Assembly (NCBI GenBank): GCA_022706085.1
Contig: JAKJDF010000008.1
Coordinates: forward strand, 1 to 64,000
DNA length: 64,000 nucleotides
Source of the DNA: Candidatus Latescibacterota bacterium
GTDB taxonomy: Bacteria > Latescibacterota > MWCZ01
Reading direction: 5' to 3'
In this document: positions 9,143-16,885 of the stretch, in pieces
How the letters are laid out: every line of letters begins with the position of its first letter
Position numbering within the stretch: the first letter of the stretch is position 1
Notes under the pieces: model-generated
The model's database searches: none
Told to the model about the DNA's origin: nothing
What the model saw: the letters and a program-made list of their open reading frames with translations, nothing else
Translations under genes and position numbers: made by a program

Positions 9143-9318
9143 AGAAGATCACGGTGACTCTTTACCGGAGCCCGATTGGACGCGTGGCGTACCAGAAGCG
9201 CGTGGTGAAGGGGCTGGGTCTGCACCGAGTCGGGCAGACCGTGGAGCACGAGGACAAACCGGATATCCGAGGGATGGTGGCGAAGGTGCCGCATCTCGTT
9301 CGCATAAATGAGGCGTAG
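9139..9318 (+). CDS. rpmD: 50S ribosomal protein L30
   Basis: A 59-residue L30 beginning with GTG, overlapping the rpsE stop by four bases. MKKITVTLYRSPIGR, then QKRVVKGLGLHRVGQTVEHED and IRGMVAKVPHLVRI, are the complete family pattern. L30 is absent in several bacterial lineages, so its presence here narrows the taxonomy a little. It is followed after one base by the rplO start, and it sits at its canonical place between S5 and L15. Confidence 0.95.
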   Translation: MKKITVTLYRSPIGRVAYQKRVVKGLGLHRVGQTVEHEDKPDIRGMVAKVPHLVRINEA

Positions 9319-9319
9319 C

Positions 9320-9784
9320 ATGGCCGAACAGGTGAGATTGGGCGACCTTGTCCCCACAGAAGGCGCGCGAAAGAACCGGAAGCGTGTTGGCCGGGGAAAC
9401 GGGAGCGGGCACGGAACTTTCAGCGGGCGTGGTTGCAAGGGCACGAAAGCGCGCTCAGGCACGGGCCGCATGCGTGTCGGGTTTGAGGGCGGCCAGATGC
9501 CAATTCAGCGGGCGTTGCCGGCCCGTGGTTTCCGCAATCCCGCGAAGAAATCGTTCCAGCTTGTGAACGTGGGCGACATTGCCGCGCGGACGCTTGGGGA
9601 CCGCGTGGATGCGGCGGCGCTTCACGCGGCGGGTTTGATCCGCTCGGCTGTGGAACCGGTGAAGGTTCTGGGCGATGGCGAATTGAACAGGGCGGTTACC
9701 GTGGTGGCCACGACGTTCAGCCGCACGGCGCGGGAGAAGATTGCCGCCGCGGGCGGCACTGCTGAGGAATCGACAGGTGCTTGA
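9320..9784 (+). CDS. rplO: 50S ribosomal protein L15
   Basis: A 154-residue L15, a late 50S assembly protein. The N-terminal half has the Gly- and Arg-rich KRVGRGNGSGHGTFSGRGCKGTKAR segment and GFEGGQMPIQRALPARGF. The ATG at 9320 begins one base after the rpmD stop; a start four codons earlier would lie inside rpmD. The last residues overlap the start of secY by eight bases in another frame, a normal arrangement for coupled translation. Confidence 0.95.
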   Translation: MAEQVRLGDLVPTEGARKNRKRVGRGNGSGHGTFSGRGCKGTKARSGTGRMRVGFEGGQMPIQRALPARGFRNPAKKSFQLVNVGDIAARTLGDRVDAAALHAAGLIRSAVEPVKVLGDGELNRAVTVVATTFSRTAREKIAAAGGTAEESTGA

Positions 9785-11117
9785 ACGCTTCCGAAACATC
9801 TTCAACATTCCTGAACTGCGTAACAGGATACTGTTCACGTTCGGCGTGTTGATTGTGTACAGAATCGGTGGTGCTATTCCGACGCCCGGCGTGAATTCGG
9901 CCGCACTTGCGCAGGCGTTCAGCGCTCGCGCGCGGGATCTTTTCGCGGTGTACGACCTGTTCGCCGGCGGCGCGTTCAAACAGGCGACGATTTTTGCTCT
10001 GGGCATCATGCCCTATATCTCCGCTTCAATCATCTTCCAGTTGCTGGGTTCGGTCTGGGCACCGATTCAGCAGCTGCAGAAGGAGGGGCAGGAGGGGCAG
10101 AAGAAGATCAACCAGTACACCCGTTATCTGACGGTTGCGCTTGCTGCGGTTCAGAGCCTCGGGGTGAGCCAGTTCCTGATTCAAAACGGGGCGGCGCTGG
10201 ATCCTGGCATCGGGTTCCGGCTGATGGTTATGCTGACGATGACCACGGGGACGGTGTTCGTCATGTGGCTGGGCGAGCAGATCAGTGAGCGTGGCATTGG
10301 AAACGGTATCAGTCTGATCATTTTCATAGGTATTGTAGCGCGCTTCCCGCATGCAATCATCGGGCAGTTACGCGTGATGCTCGACCCTGACAGCGGCGGG
10401 GTGATCGCGACGATGGCCCTTTTCGCCCTGATGTTCGTGATTACGGCGCTGGTGGTGCTGATTACGCAAGGAACGCGCAGGATTCCGGTTCGGTATGCCA
10501 GCCAGAGAGTCGTCGGCGGGCGGGTGTACGGCGGTCAGAGCACGCATTTGCCGTTGAAGGTGAACGCGGCAGGCGTTATTCCGATCATTTTCGCGCAGTC
10601 AATCGTGCTTGTTCCCACGACGGTTCTCCAGTTTGCCGGAACCGCGACGCCGGAAAGCGAAACGCTCCAGATGATTTTCGGCTGGTTTCAGCCTACTTCG
10701 CTGATTTACTGGACGTTTTACTCGTTGCTGATTATCTTCTTTTCTTACTTTTACACGGCGATCATTTTCAATCCGGTGGACGTTGCAGACAATTTGAAGC
10801 GGAACAACGGCTTCATTCCCGGCGTCCGTCCCGGCAAGAAAACGGCAGAGTACATCGACCGCGTTCTGAACAGGATTACGTTGCCTGGTTCGATCTATCT
10901 GGCCGTAATTGCGGCGCTTCCGTTCCTGATCATCTCCATATTCCAGAGTTTCCGAGTGTCGGTGGTGCCGGATTTCCACGATTTCTTCGGTGGAACGGGT
11001 CTGTTGATCGTAGTGGGCGTGGCGCTCGATACGCTGGACAAAGTGGAATCGCATCTTCTCGTCCGTCATTATGACGGCTTCATGAAGGGCAGCAGGCTCC
11101 GCAGCCGGCGGCGCTGA
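9777..11117 (+). CDS. secY: Protein translocase subunit SecY
   Basis: A 446-residue SecY, the pore of the Sec translocon, with ten membrane segments. The GTG at 9777 gives MLERFRNIFNIPELRNRILFTFG, a typical start; the frame continues upstream only within rplO. Hallmarks include YDLFAGGAFKQATIFALGIMPYISASI (plug region and TM2), WLGEQISERGIGNGISLIIF and the cytoplasmic loop FNPVDVADNLKRNNGFIPGVRPG used by SecA and the ribosome. The C-terminus ends in RSRRR. The gene overlaps rplO and is followed 29 bases later by adk. Confidence 0.96.
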   Translation: MLERFRNIFNIPELRNRILFTFGVLIVYRIGGAIPTPGVNSAALAQAFSARARDLFAVYDLFAGGAFKQATIFALGIMPYISASIIFQLLGSVWAPIQQLQKEGQEGQKKINQYTRYLTVALAAVQSLGVSQFLIQNGAALDPGIGFRLMVMLTMTTGTVFVMWLGEQISERGIGNGISLIIFIGIVARFPHAIIGQLRVMLDPDSGGVIATMALFALMFVITALVVLITQGTRRIPVRYASQRVVGGRVYGGQSTHLPLKVNAAGVIPIIFAQSIVLVPTTVLQFAGTATPESETLQMIFGWFQPTSLIYWTFYSLLIIFFSYFYTAIIFNPVDVADNLKRNNGFIPGVRPGKKTAEYIDRVLNRITLPGSIYLAVIAALPFLIISIFQSFRVSVVPDFHDFFGGTGLLIVVGVALDTLDKVESHLLVRHYDGFMKGSRLRSRRR

Positions 11118-11146
11118 TGTTCCCGAAGACAGGAAGGGGGAAGCCC

Positions 11147-11797
11147 ATGCGATTGATCCTACTCGGTGGCCCGGGTTCCGGGAAAGGGACTCAGGGTGCG
11201 GTGCTGGCGCAGAAATTTTCGATCCCGACCATTTCGACCGGTGATCTTTTCCGGAAGAACATCGCGGACAACACGCCGCTCGGGCAGAAGGTGAAGCAGT
11301 ATACGGATCAAGGGGCGCTCGTTCCGGACGCAGTTGTGCTGGACATGGTGTTCGATCGGCTTGTTCAGCCGGATTGCGCGGCGGGGTATCTGCTTGACGG
11401 GTTTCCGCGCACGATCCCGCAGGCCGAGGCGCTGACGAAGTGGCTTTCCGAGAAAAACGCGGCGATTGACCATGTGGTGTTGATCGACGTGGATGACGAG
11501 GTGATAGTGGATCGGCTCTCGTCGCGGAGGACATGTGAGTCGTGCGGAGCCATCGTCAGCGTGAAGTTCTCGCCTCCGAAGAAGGAAGGCGTGTGTGATC
11601 TGTGCGGTGGGAAACTTGTTCAGCGCGCGGATGACAACCCCGGGACGGTTCGCGATCGACTGCAGGTGTACCACAAGAACACCGAACCGTTGATCGCGTA
11701 CTACCGCCAGCAGGGGCTGTTGCGCGCGGTAGATGGTTCGGCGTCGCCGGAACTGGTGACGAAGGCGATTCTTGCCGCCGTTGGTGCGAAATCTTAG
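11147..11797 (+). CDS. adk: Adenylate kinase with zinc-binding lid
   Basis: A 216-residue adenylate kinase (ATP + AMP to 2 ADP). The P-loop GGPGSGKGT lies at residues 7-15, the AMP-binding segment STGDLFRKNI follows, and LLDGFPRTIPQAEAL is the family signature. The lid carries C-x2-C and C-x2-C pairs (CESC, CDLC), so it probably binds zinc as in Gram-positive and many other bacteria. The ATG follows GGAAGGGGG. The map gene that often lies between adk and infA is absent; infA follows after 15 bases. Confidence 0.96.
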   Translation: MRLILLGGPGSGKGTQGAVLAQKFSIPTISTGDLFRKNIADNTPLGQKVKQYTDQGALVPDAVVLDMVFDRLVQPDCAAGYLLDGFPRTIPQAEALTKWLSEKNAAIDHVVLIDVDDEVIVDRLSSRRTCESCGAIVSVKFSPPKKEGVCDLCGGKLVQRADDNPGTVRDRLQVYHKNTEPLIAYYRQQGLLRAVDGSASPELVTKAILAAVGAKS

Positions 11798-11812
11798 CTG
11801 AGAGTGGTGTCC

Positions 11813-12031
11813 GTGCCAAAAGAAGACTCGATTGAGGTCGAAGGAACGGTAACAAAGGCACTGCCAAACGCTTCGTTCAAGGTGCGTCTGGAAAACGGGC
11901 ACGAGGTCTCGGCACACATATCCGGCAAGATGAGGGTGAATTTCATCACCATCAAGCCGGGCGACAAGGTGAAGCTCGAGCTTTCGCCGTACGATCTGAC
12001 GCGCGGGCGCATCACGTACCGGCATCGCTAG
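11813..12031 (+). CDS. infA: Translation initiation factor IF-1
   Basis: A 72-residue protein, exactly the usual IF-1 length, from the GTG at 11813. It is an S1-type OB fold that binds the ribosomal A site during initiation. The segments [33 protein letters not shown] and the C-terminal [20 protein letters not shown] are the full family pattern. Two further in-frame GTG codons just upstream at 11804 and 11807 are less likely. rpmJ follows after 24 bases. Confidence 0.95.
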   Translation: MPKEDSIEVEGTVTKALPNASFKVRLENGHEVSAHISGKMRVNFITIKPGDKVKLELSPYDLTRGRITYRHR

Positions 12032-12055
12032 ACGCGATTTATGGAGTGAGTTCGA

Positions 12056-12172
12056 ATGAAAGTGCGTTCTTCGGTCAAGAAGCTTTGCGCCAACTGCAAG
12101 ATCATCCGGCGCCGGGGTGTTGTGCGGGTGATCTGCAAATCGAGTCCGACGCACAAACAGCGTCAGGGGTAG
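12056..12172 (+). CDS. rpmJ: 50S ribosomal protein L36
   Basis: A 38-residue protein, the standard length of L36. It reads [19 protein letters not shown] and ends in SPTHKQRQG. The zinc site is C-x2-C, then a third Cys and a His in the second half (CKSSPTH), so this is the zinc-binding form. It lies between infA and rpsM as in most bacteria. The upstream GGAGTGAGTTCG can act as ribosome binding site. Confidence 0.95.
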   Translation: MKVRSSVKKLCANCKIIRRRGVVRVICKSSPTHKQRQG

Positions 12173-12216
12173 AGTTGTCGTGCATCATCTAACGTGAGTG
12201 CAAAGGGAGTATCTCA

Positions 12217-12603
12217 ATGGCGCGTATAGCTGGAGTTGACCTGCCGCGTGAGAAGCGGGTGGATATCGCCCTTACCTACATTTTCGGGATAGGTCCGGCC
12301 TCGTCGGCGAAGATCCTTCAGGAAACAGGGGTGGATCCGAGCCGCAGGATGAATCAGTTGACCGAAGACGAAATCGCCCGCCTTCGTTCGGTGATCGAGA
12401 ATCAGTTTCGAGTTGAGGGTGCCCTGCGGAGTGAGATTGAGATGAACATCCGCAGGTTGCAGGAGATCGGGTGTTATCGAGGCCTGCGGCACCGGCGCGG
12501 GTTGCCGGTGAGAGGCCAGCGTACGCACACAAATGCCCGCACCCGCAAGGGGCCGCGGCGGGCGGTGGCCGGAGCGCGCAAGGCCGGGAAGAAGACGAAG
12601 TAA
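12217..12603 (+). CDS. rpsM: 30S ribosomal protein S13
   Basis: A 128-residue S13 of the 30S head, forming intersubunit bridges B1a and B1b. [26 protein letters not shown] at the start, the helical middle part and the C-terminal [22 protein letters not shown], which reaches toward the P-site tRNA, are all present. AAAGGGAG upstream is the ribosome binding site. The 58-base gap to rpsK contains a small GC-rich hairpin (12612-12630) without a T-run. Confidence 0.96.
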   Translation: MARIAGVDLPREKRVDIALTYIFGIGPASSAKILQETGVDPSRRMNQLTEDEIARLRSVIENQFRVEGALRSEIEMNIRRLQEIGCYRGLRHRRGLPVRGQRTHTNARTRKGPRRAVAGARKAGKKTK

Positions 12604-12661
12604 CTGGCGTCCGCCGCCGTTTGAGCGGCGTTGATCGGGAAGGTTTTGAGAGGATTACTGA

Positions 12662-13060
12662 ATGGCATCTCCGACTGGTCGTGCCCGGAAGGGACGGAAA
12701 AAGGACCGCAAAGTCGAAGCGACTGGCGTAGCGCACGTGAAGGCGACGTTCAACAACACGCAGGTAACCCTGACCGACAAGGATGGCAATTTGATCTCCT
12801 GGTCTTCGGCTGGCAAGGCCGGTTTCAAGGGATCGCGGAAGAGCACCCCGTTTGCCGCGCAATCGGCGGCATCACAGGCTGCCCGCGAAGCGATGGATCT
12901 GGGATTGCGGAAAGTGGAAGTTCTTGTGAAGGGACCCGGCGTGGGACGTGAGGCGGCGGTACGCGCGCTTCAGGCGGCTGGTCTGGAGATCAGCGCTATT
13001 CGTGATGTTACCCCGATTCCGCACAATGGTTGCCGCCCGCCGAAACGTCGGCGCGTGTAG
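12662..13060 (+). CDS. rpsK: 30S ribosomal protein S11
   Basis: A 132-residue S11 of the 30S platform, near the Shine-Dalgarno helix. The central [30 protein letters not shown] and the C-terminal [23 protein letters not shown] are diagnostic. The ATG follows GAGAGGATTACTGA, where AGAGGA is the likely ribosome binding site. rpsD starts 25 bases after the stop, keeping the S13-S11-S4-alpha order of the alpha operon. Confidence 0.96.
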   Translation: MASPTGRARKGRKKDRKVEATGVAHVKATFNNTQVTLTDKDGNLISWSSAGKAGFKGSRKSTPFAAQSAASQAAREAMDLGLRKVEVLVKGPGVGREAAVRALQAAGLEISAIRDVTPIPHNGCRPPKRRRV

Positions 13061-13085
13061 GTTGTTGAGAATTCAGGAGACGTGA

Positions 13086-13715
13086 ATGGCACGATATGAT
13101 GGTCCGGTCTGCAGGCTTTGCCGCCGCGAGGGAACGAAGCTGTTCCTGAAGGGCGAGCGGTGTAATTCGGAGAAATGCTCCCTCGACCGGCGGAATTACG
13201 CTCCGGGCCAGCATGGCCAGGGGACGCAGCGCAAGGTGATGGAGTACGGTCGGCAGCTTCGAGAGAAGCAGAAAGCGCGCCGGACGTATGGTGTTCTCGA
13301 GCGGCAGTTCCGGCGGTATTACGAGATGGCCGTTCGAATACCCGGCGTTACGGGAGAAAACCTGCTGCGTCTGCTTGAGCAGCGGCTGGACAACGTTGTG
13401 TACCGGCTCGGGTTTGCTCCGTCCCGCGCGGCGGCGCGTCAGTTGGTGCGCCACCGGCACATCGAGGTGAACGGGCGGCCGGTTTCAATTCCCTCGTTCC
13501 TCGTGCGTCCGGGAATGACGGTTTCCGTGCGGCAGGGGAGCAAGGAGATGCCGAGCATTCACGAGTCGCTGAGGCAACTCGGGAAATCGCGCGAGATGTC
13601 GTGGTTGGTGGTGGACAAAGTGGCGCTTTCTGGACAGATGGTTCAGCTTCCTTCCCGCGAGGACATACAGATTCCGTTGGAAGAGCGCCTCATTGTCGAG
13701 TTGTACTCGAAGTAA
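13086..13715 (+). CDS. rpsD: 30S ribosomal protein S4, zinc-type
   Basis: A 209-residue S4, a primary 16S rRNA-binding protein that nucleates the 30S body and in enterobacteria represses the alpha operon. [19 protein letters not shown] and then RCNSEKC show the four cysteines of the zinc-binding (C+) form. The S4 RNA-binding domain is in [30 protein letters not shown]. The protein is intact. It is followed by an unusually long 126-base gap before rpoA. Confidence 0.96.
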   Translation: MARYDGPVCRLCRREGTKLFLKGERCNSEKCSLDRRNYAPGQHGQGTQRKVMEYGRQLREKQKARRTYGVLERQFRRYYEMAVRIPGVTGENLLRLLEQRLDNVVYRLGFAPSRAAARQLVRHRHIEVNGRPVSIPSFLVRPGMTVSVRQGSKEMPSIHESLRQLGKSREMSWLVVDKVALSGQMVQLPSREDIQIPLEERLIVELYSK

Positions 13716-13841
13716 GCCCCTCGTGCCTGAAGCGGGAAATGCCCGCGCAGGCCCTGAAAGGTTCCACGAGCGGCAGATTCCGGGTGTTCTGCGGGAATAC
13801 GCGGGCGGTCGTTCGTTTCTGAGGAGGGGGTTGTAGGCACC
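13716..13841 (+). promoter_or_regulatory. Possible leader structure ahead of rpoA
   Basis: This is the longest gap in the ribosomal block. It contains a short perfect hairpin (GCGGG, loop AAATG, CCCGC) near 13731-13745 and a second imperfect inverted repeat between about 13780 and 13806 (ATTCC-GGG with GCGGGAAT), then a strong ribosome binding site GAGGAGGGGG at 13821-13830. No T-run follows the hairpins, so they do not look like a terminator. Regulation of rpoA translation or RNA processing is possible; this is only inference. Confidence 0.3.
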
Positions 13842-14873
13842 ATGATGAAAACTGACACAGCAGAAACGCCTTCGTTCGTCATGCCCGATGCGGTGGAGGT
13901 TGATCAGGCCTCTACGCAGACGTACGCGAAGTTTGTGCTCCAACCTCTGGAGCGGGGCTTTGGCACTACGCTCGGTTCGAGTCTTCGCCGGACGTTGCTT
14001 TCCTCGATGGAAGGCGCCGCGATTCTGGCGGTGCGCATTGAGGGTGTCCAACATGAGTTCACTGCGATTCCGGGTGTGGTCGAGGATGTGCCGGAACTCG
14101 TTCTGAATTTGAAGCAGGTGCGTCTCCGTCTGCACACGGATGAGAAGAAGACCATCCATGTGCGAAAAAAGGGTCCCGGGGAACTGGTTGCCGGCGACCT
14201 TGCGGTGGACAGCGCAGTGGAGATCGTGAATCCCAAGCTGGTTCTGGCCACGCTTTCGGAAGGCGCAGAAATAGCCATGGAAGTGGACCTCGGGAAGGGC
14301 AGAGGGTTCCTTCTCGCGGAGGAAATGGAATCGGAAGACGTTCCGATCGGGACAATACCGGTTGATGCAGTGTTCTCGCCGATCACCAAGGTGGATTTCG
14401 AGGTAGGAAATGCGCGTGTCGGGCAGAAAACCGATTACGACAAGTTGACGCTGGAAGTGTGGACGGATGGCACGACTACGCCACGGAGCGCGGTTGCGTT
14501 TGCCGCCCGGCTTTTGAGGGAGCATCTCCAGCTTTTCATGGGTGAATCGGAGCGCGAGGAAACGGGAGCGCGGGGTGTTCTGGCAGCGGCGCCGACCAGC
14601 GTTCTTGATACGCGGGTGGATGACATGGATCTCTCCATGCGGTCCATCAACTGTCTGCGCGCTGCCGGCATCACTACGGTTCAGGAACTCGTCCTGAAAT
14701 CTGAAAACGATATGTTGAAGTACCGCAATTTCGGGCGGAAGTCGTTGATCGAACTTACCGAGAAGCTCGAGAGCATGGGGCTTCGATTTGGCATGTCTCC
14801 TGAAGAGCTTGCCGAGGTGCGCGCCCGACTTTCTGGTGGTTCGGCGCCTGAAGAGAAGAGCGAGGAAGCGTAA
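13842..14873 (+). CDS. rpoA: DNA-directed RNA polymerase subunit alpha
   Basis: A 343-residue alpha subunit. The N-terminal dimerisation domain is seen in LQPLERGFGTTLGSSLRRTLLSS, GVQHEFTAIPGVVEDVPELVLNLK and the later FSPITKVDFEVGNARVG. The C-terminal domain, which contacts UP elements and activators, begins near LDTRVDDMDLSMRSINCLRAAGI and contains KYRNFGRKSLIELTEKL. The last 15 residues are Glu- and Ser-rich. Two adjacent ATG codons (13842, 13845) can serve as start. rplQ starts two bases after the stop. Confidence 0.97.
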   Translation: MMKTDTAETPSFVMPDAVEVDQASTQTYAKFVLQPLERGFGTTLGSSLRRTLLSSMEGAAILAVRIEGVQHEFTAIPGVVEDVPELVLNLKQVRLRLHTDEKKTIHVRKKGPGELVAGDLAVDSAVEIVNPKLVLATLSEGAEIAMEVDLGKGRGFLLAEEMESEDVPIGTIPVDAVFSPITKVDFEVGNARVGQKTDYDKLTLEVWTDGTTTPRSAVAFAARLLREHLQLFMGESEREETGARGVLAAAPTSVLDTRVDDMDLSMRSINCLRAAGITTVQELVLKSENDMLKYRNFGRKSLIELTEKLESMGLRFGMSPEELAEVRARLSGGSAPEEKSEEA

Positions 14874-14875
14874 TC

Positions 14876-15361
14876 ATGAGACATGGCAACAAAGGTCGCC
14901 GTCTGGGCGTAACCACGCCGCATCGCCGATCAATGATGGCGAATCTGGCAGTATCGCTCATTCAGCACGGGGGCATCAATACGACAGAGGCACGTGCGAA
15001 GGAACTGCGTCCTTTCGTGGAAGAGCTCGTCACGCTGGCCAAACGGGGTGATCTGCATGCGCGGCGCCTGGTTACGGCGCGTCTGCGGGATCCGGGAGCG
15101 ACGAAGAAGCTTTTCGACGAGTGGGCTCCCAAGTTCGTCTCTCACCCCACGAAGGCGGGTGACGGATGGAACGGCGGGTACGTCCGCATTTTGAGGCTTG
15201 GCCTCCGCAAGGGTGACTCTGCGTCCATCTCGATGGTGCAGTTCGTCACCGCGGAATCTGCTGAGTCTTCGGCGAGCCGGAAACCGGCACAGGAGAAGAA
15301 ATCAGAGCCTGCGAAGAGCAGCTCTGAAAAGGACAATGCGGCGAACGAGGAAACGTCCTAG
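14876..15361 (+). CDS. rplQ: 50S ribosomal protein L17 with a charged C-terminal tail
   Basis: A 161-residue L17, the last gene of the ribosomal block. MRHGNKGRRLGVTTPHRRSMMANLAVSLIQH, ITTEARAKELRPFVEELVTLAKRG-like text and the GGYVRILRLGLRKGDSASISMVQF segment are all of the family. The normal protein ends near residue 124; residues 125-161 are a Ser, Glu, Lys and Ala rich tail. L17 lies on the solvent side of the 50S subunit near the tunnel exit. An intrinsic terminator begins 27 bases after the stop. Confidence 0.95.
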   Translation: MRHGNKGRRLGVTTPHRRSMMANLAVSLIQHGGINTTEARAKELRPFVEELVTLAKRGDLHARRLVTARLRDPGATKKLFDEWAPKFVSHPTKAGDGWNGGYVRILRLGLRKGDSASISMVQFVTAESAESSASRKPAQEKKSEPAKSSSEKDNAANEETS

Positions 15362-15387
15362 CGCCGCACATCACACATCGGGCTTGA

Positions 15388-15436
15388 GAAACGCGGGACG
15401 TCGTCGGCACCACGCTGATGCGTCCCGTTTCTTTTG
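15388..15436 (+). terminator. Intrinsic terminator after rplQ
   Basis: An inverted repeat pairs GAAACGCGGGACG (15388-15400) with CGTCCCGTTTC (15421-15431), leaving a two-base bulge, and is followed by TTTT. It marks the end of the tuf-rplQ transcript. The next gene starts at 15450, so that gene probably has its own promoter or relies on read-through. Confidence 0.75.
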
Positions 15437-15449
15437 ATGCGGACAGGCT

Positions 15450-16862
15450 GTGAGCGACACGACGGCACATGACAGCGGCATCGCGGTGTCCGCTCCGAAA
15501 GGCGCAGTGCGCCCCGGAATGATCGTTCCCGCGATTATCGATGGGATTGCGCTCGATGGCCGCGGCGTGGCTTCCGCATCGGGGCGGCAGTTGCTTGTTC
15601 GCGGGGCGTTGCCGGGCGATGAGGTGGATGCACGTGTGTTCCGCAGGCGCGGCGGGCGTCTGGAGGCAACGTGCGTGTCCGTCCGCCGGGAAGGCTTTCC
15701 ACGGCGCGAACCCCGGTGCGCGCACACCGGTCAGTGCGGGGGGTGCACGTGGCAGCAGTGGGAGCCCGGCATTCAGCACGAGATGAAGCGCCGGATGGTA
15801 AGGGAAGCTCTCACCCGGGCGATGCCGGATGCAGCGATCGAAGTGTTACCTGTTGTTGCGGCGGGTCCGGAATTCGGTTACCGGAACAAGATGGAGTTCA
15901 CCTTCGGAAAGGATGAAACCGGCGCGGTGACTCTCGGGCTGCACCGCGCGGGGCGATTTGACGCTACGTTCGACGTGAAGCATTGCTGGATTGCGCCTGA
16001 AGGGATGAACGCAGTTCGCGCGTGGGTGTGTGAGTGGGCACGGCGAAACGCGCTGGTTCCATATGACCCGCGGAGGTTCGGCGGCGCACTTCGGCATCTG
16101 GTGCTGCGAGAGGCGGCGGCAACCGGTGAAGTAATGGCGAATCTTGTGTGTGCAGCGGGCGAAATGGCGGGTCTGGACGAATTGAGTGAGGGGCTTCCCA
16201 AGGAATTGCCGCAGGTGAAAAGCCTGCTCTTCAGTGTCAACACACGGCGGGGTGACACCGCACATGCGGAGACGACGGTCCTGCTTTCCGGGCGTCCGGC
16301 GATTTCAGAGAGGATCGGCGATATGGAAGTGACGGTATCGCCGGTCTCCTTCCTTCAGACGAACAGCGCGGGTGCGGAGCGGCTGTACTCGGTTGTGGGC
16401 GAAGTGGCCGGGCTTTCCGGCGAGGAACGGGTTCTTGACCTTTATTGCGGCATCGGGCTCATCGGTACTTGGCTGGCCCCGCGTGCCCGGGAGGTCGTGG
16501 GTCTGGAGCAGGTGCCTTCCGCAGTACACGACGCGAACGCAATGCGGGAACGGCTTGGCTATACGCATGTGCAGTTCCGTCAGGGAGATGCAGAGGTGGT
16601 TCTGCCTGCCTGGGCGGATCGCGGTGAACGATTTGATGTGGTGATCGTGGATCCGCCGCGTGCGGGGTTGCATCCGAAGGTGCTTGCAGCGCTTGTACGT
16701 ATGTCGCCCCGGGTGATCGTGTATGTTTCGTGCAACCCGGTGACACTGGCCGCGAACGTGGCTGATCTGTCCTCTTCGGGATACAGGATCGGTGCGGCTC
16801 ATCCGGTGGATCTGTTTCCCCATACACCGCACATAGAGACGGTCGTGCGGCTTGAAAAGTGA
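15450..16862 (+). CDS. rlmD: 23S rRNA (uracil-5-)-methyltransferase, RlmD/RumA type
   Basis: A 470-residue SAM-dependent RNA m5U methyltransferase. A TRAM domain lies at about residues 20-75. The iron-sulfur cysteines are C90-x5-C96-x2-C99, with the fourth in KHCWIAPEG. The Rossmann part carries VLDLYCGIGLIGTWLAPRAREVVGLE, the motif VIVDPPRAGLHPKVL and the catalytic cysteine C428 in VSCNPVTLAANV. The family includes RlmD (U1939), RlmC (U747) and TrmA; the exact uridine cannot be read from sequence. The start GTG lies within the leader just after the rplQ terminator. The stop overlaps a possible GTG of the next gene. Confidence 0.88.
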   Translation: MSDTTAHDSGIAVSAPKGAVRPGMIVPAIIDGIALDGRGVASASGRQLLVRGALPGDEVDARVFRRRGGRLEATCVSVRREGFPRREPRCAHTGQCGGCTWQQWEPGIQHEMKRRMVREALTRAMPDAAIEVLPVVAAGPEFGYRNKMEFTFGKDETGAVTLGLHRAGRFDATFDVKHCWIAPEGMNAVRAWVCEWARRNALVPYDPRRFGGALRHLVLREAAATGEVMANLVCAAGEMAGLDELSEGLPKELPQVKSLLFSVNTRRGDTAHAETTVLLSGRPAISERIGDMEVTVSPVSFLQTNSAGAERLYSVVGEVAGLSGEERVLDLYCGIGLIGTWLAPRAREVVGLEQVPSAVHDANAMRERLGYTHVQFRQGDAEVVLPAWADRGERFDVVIVDPPRAGLHPKVLAALVRMSPRVIVYVSCNPVTLAANVADLSSSGYRIGAAHPVDLFPHTPHIETVVRLEK

Positions 16863-16885
16863 GCTCCGCGCAGAAAGGATGCGGC

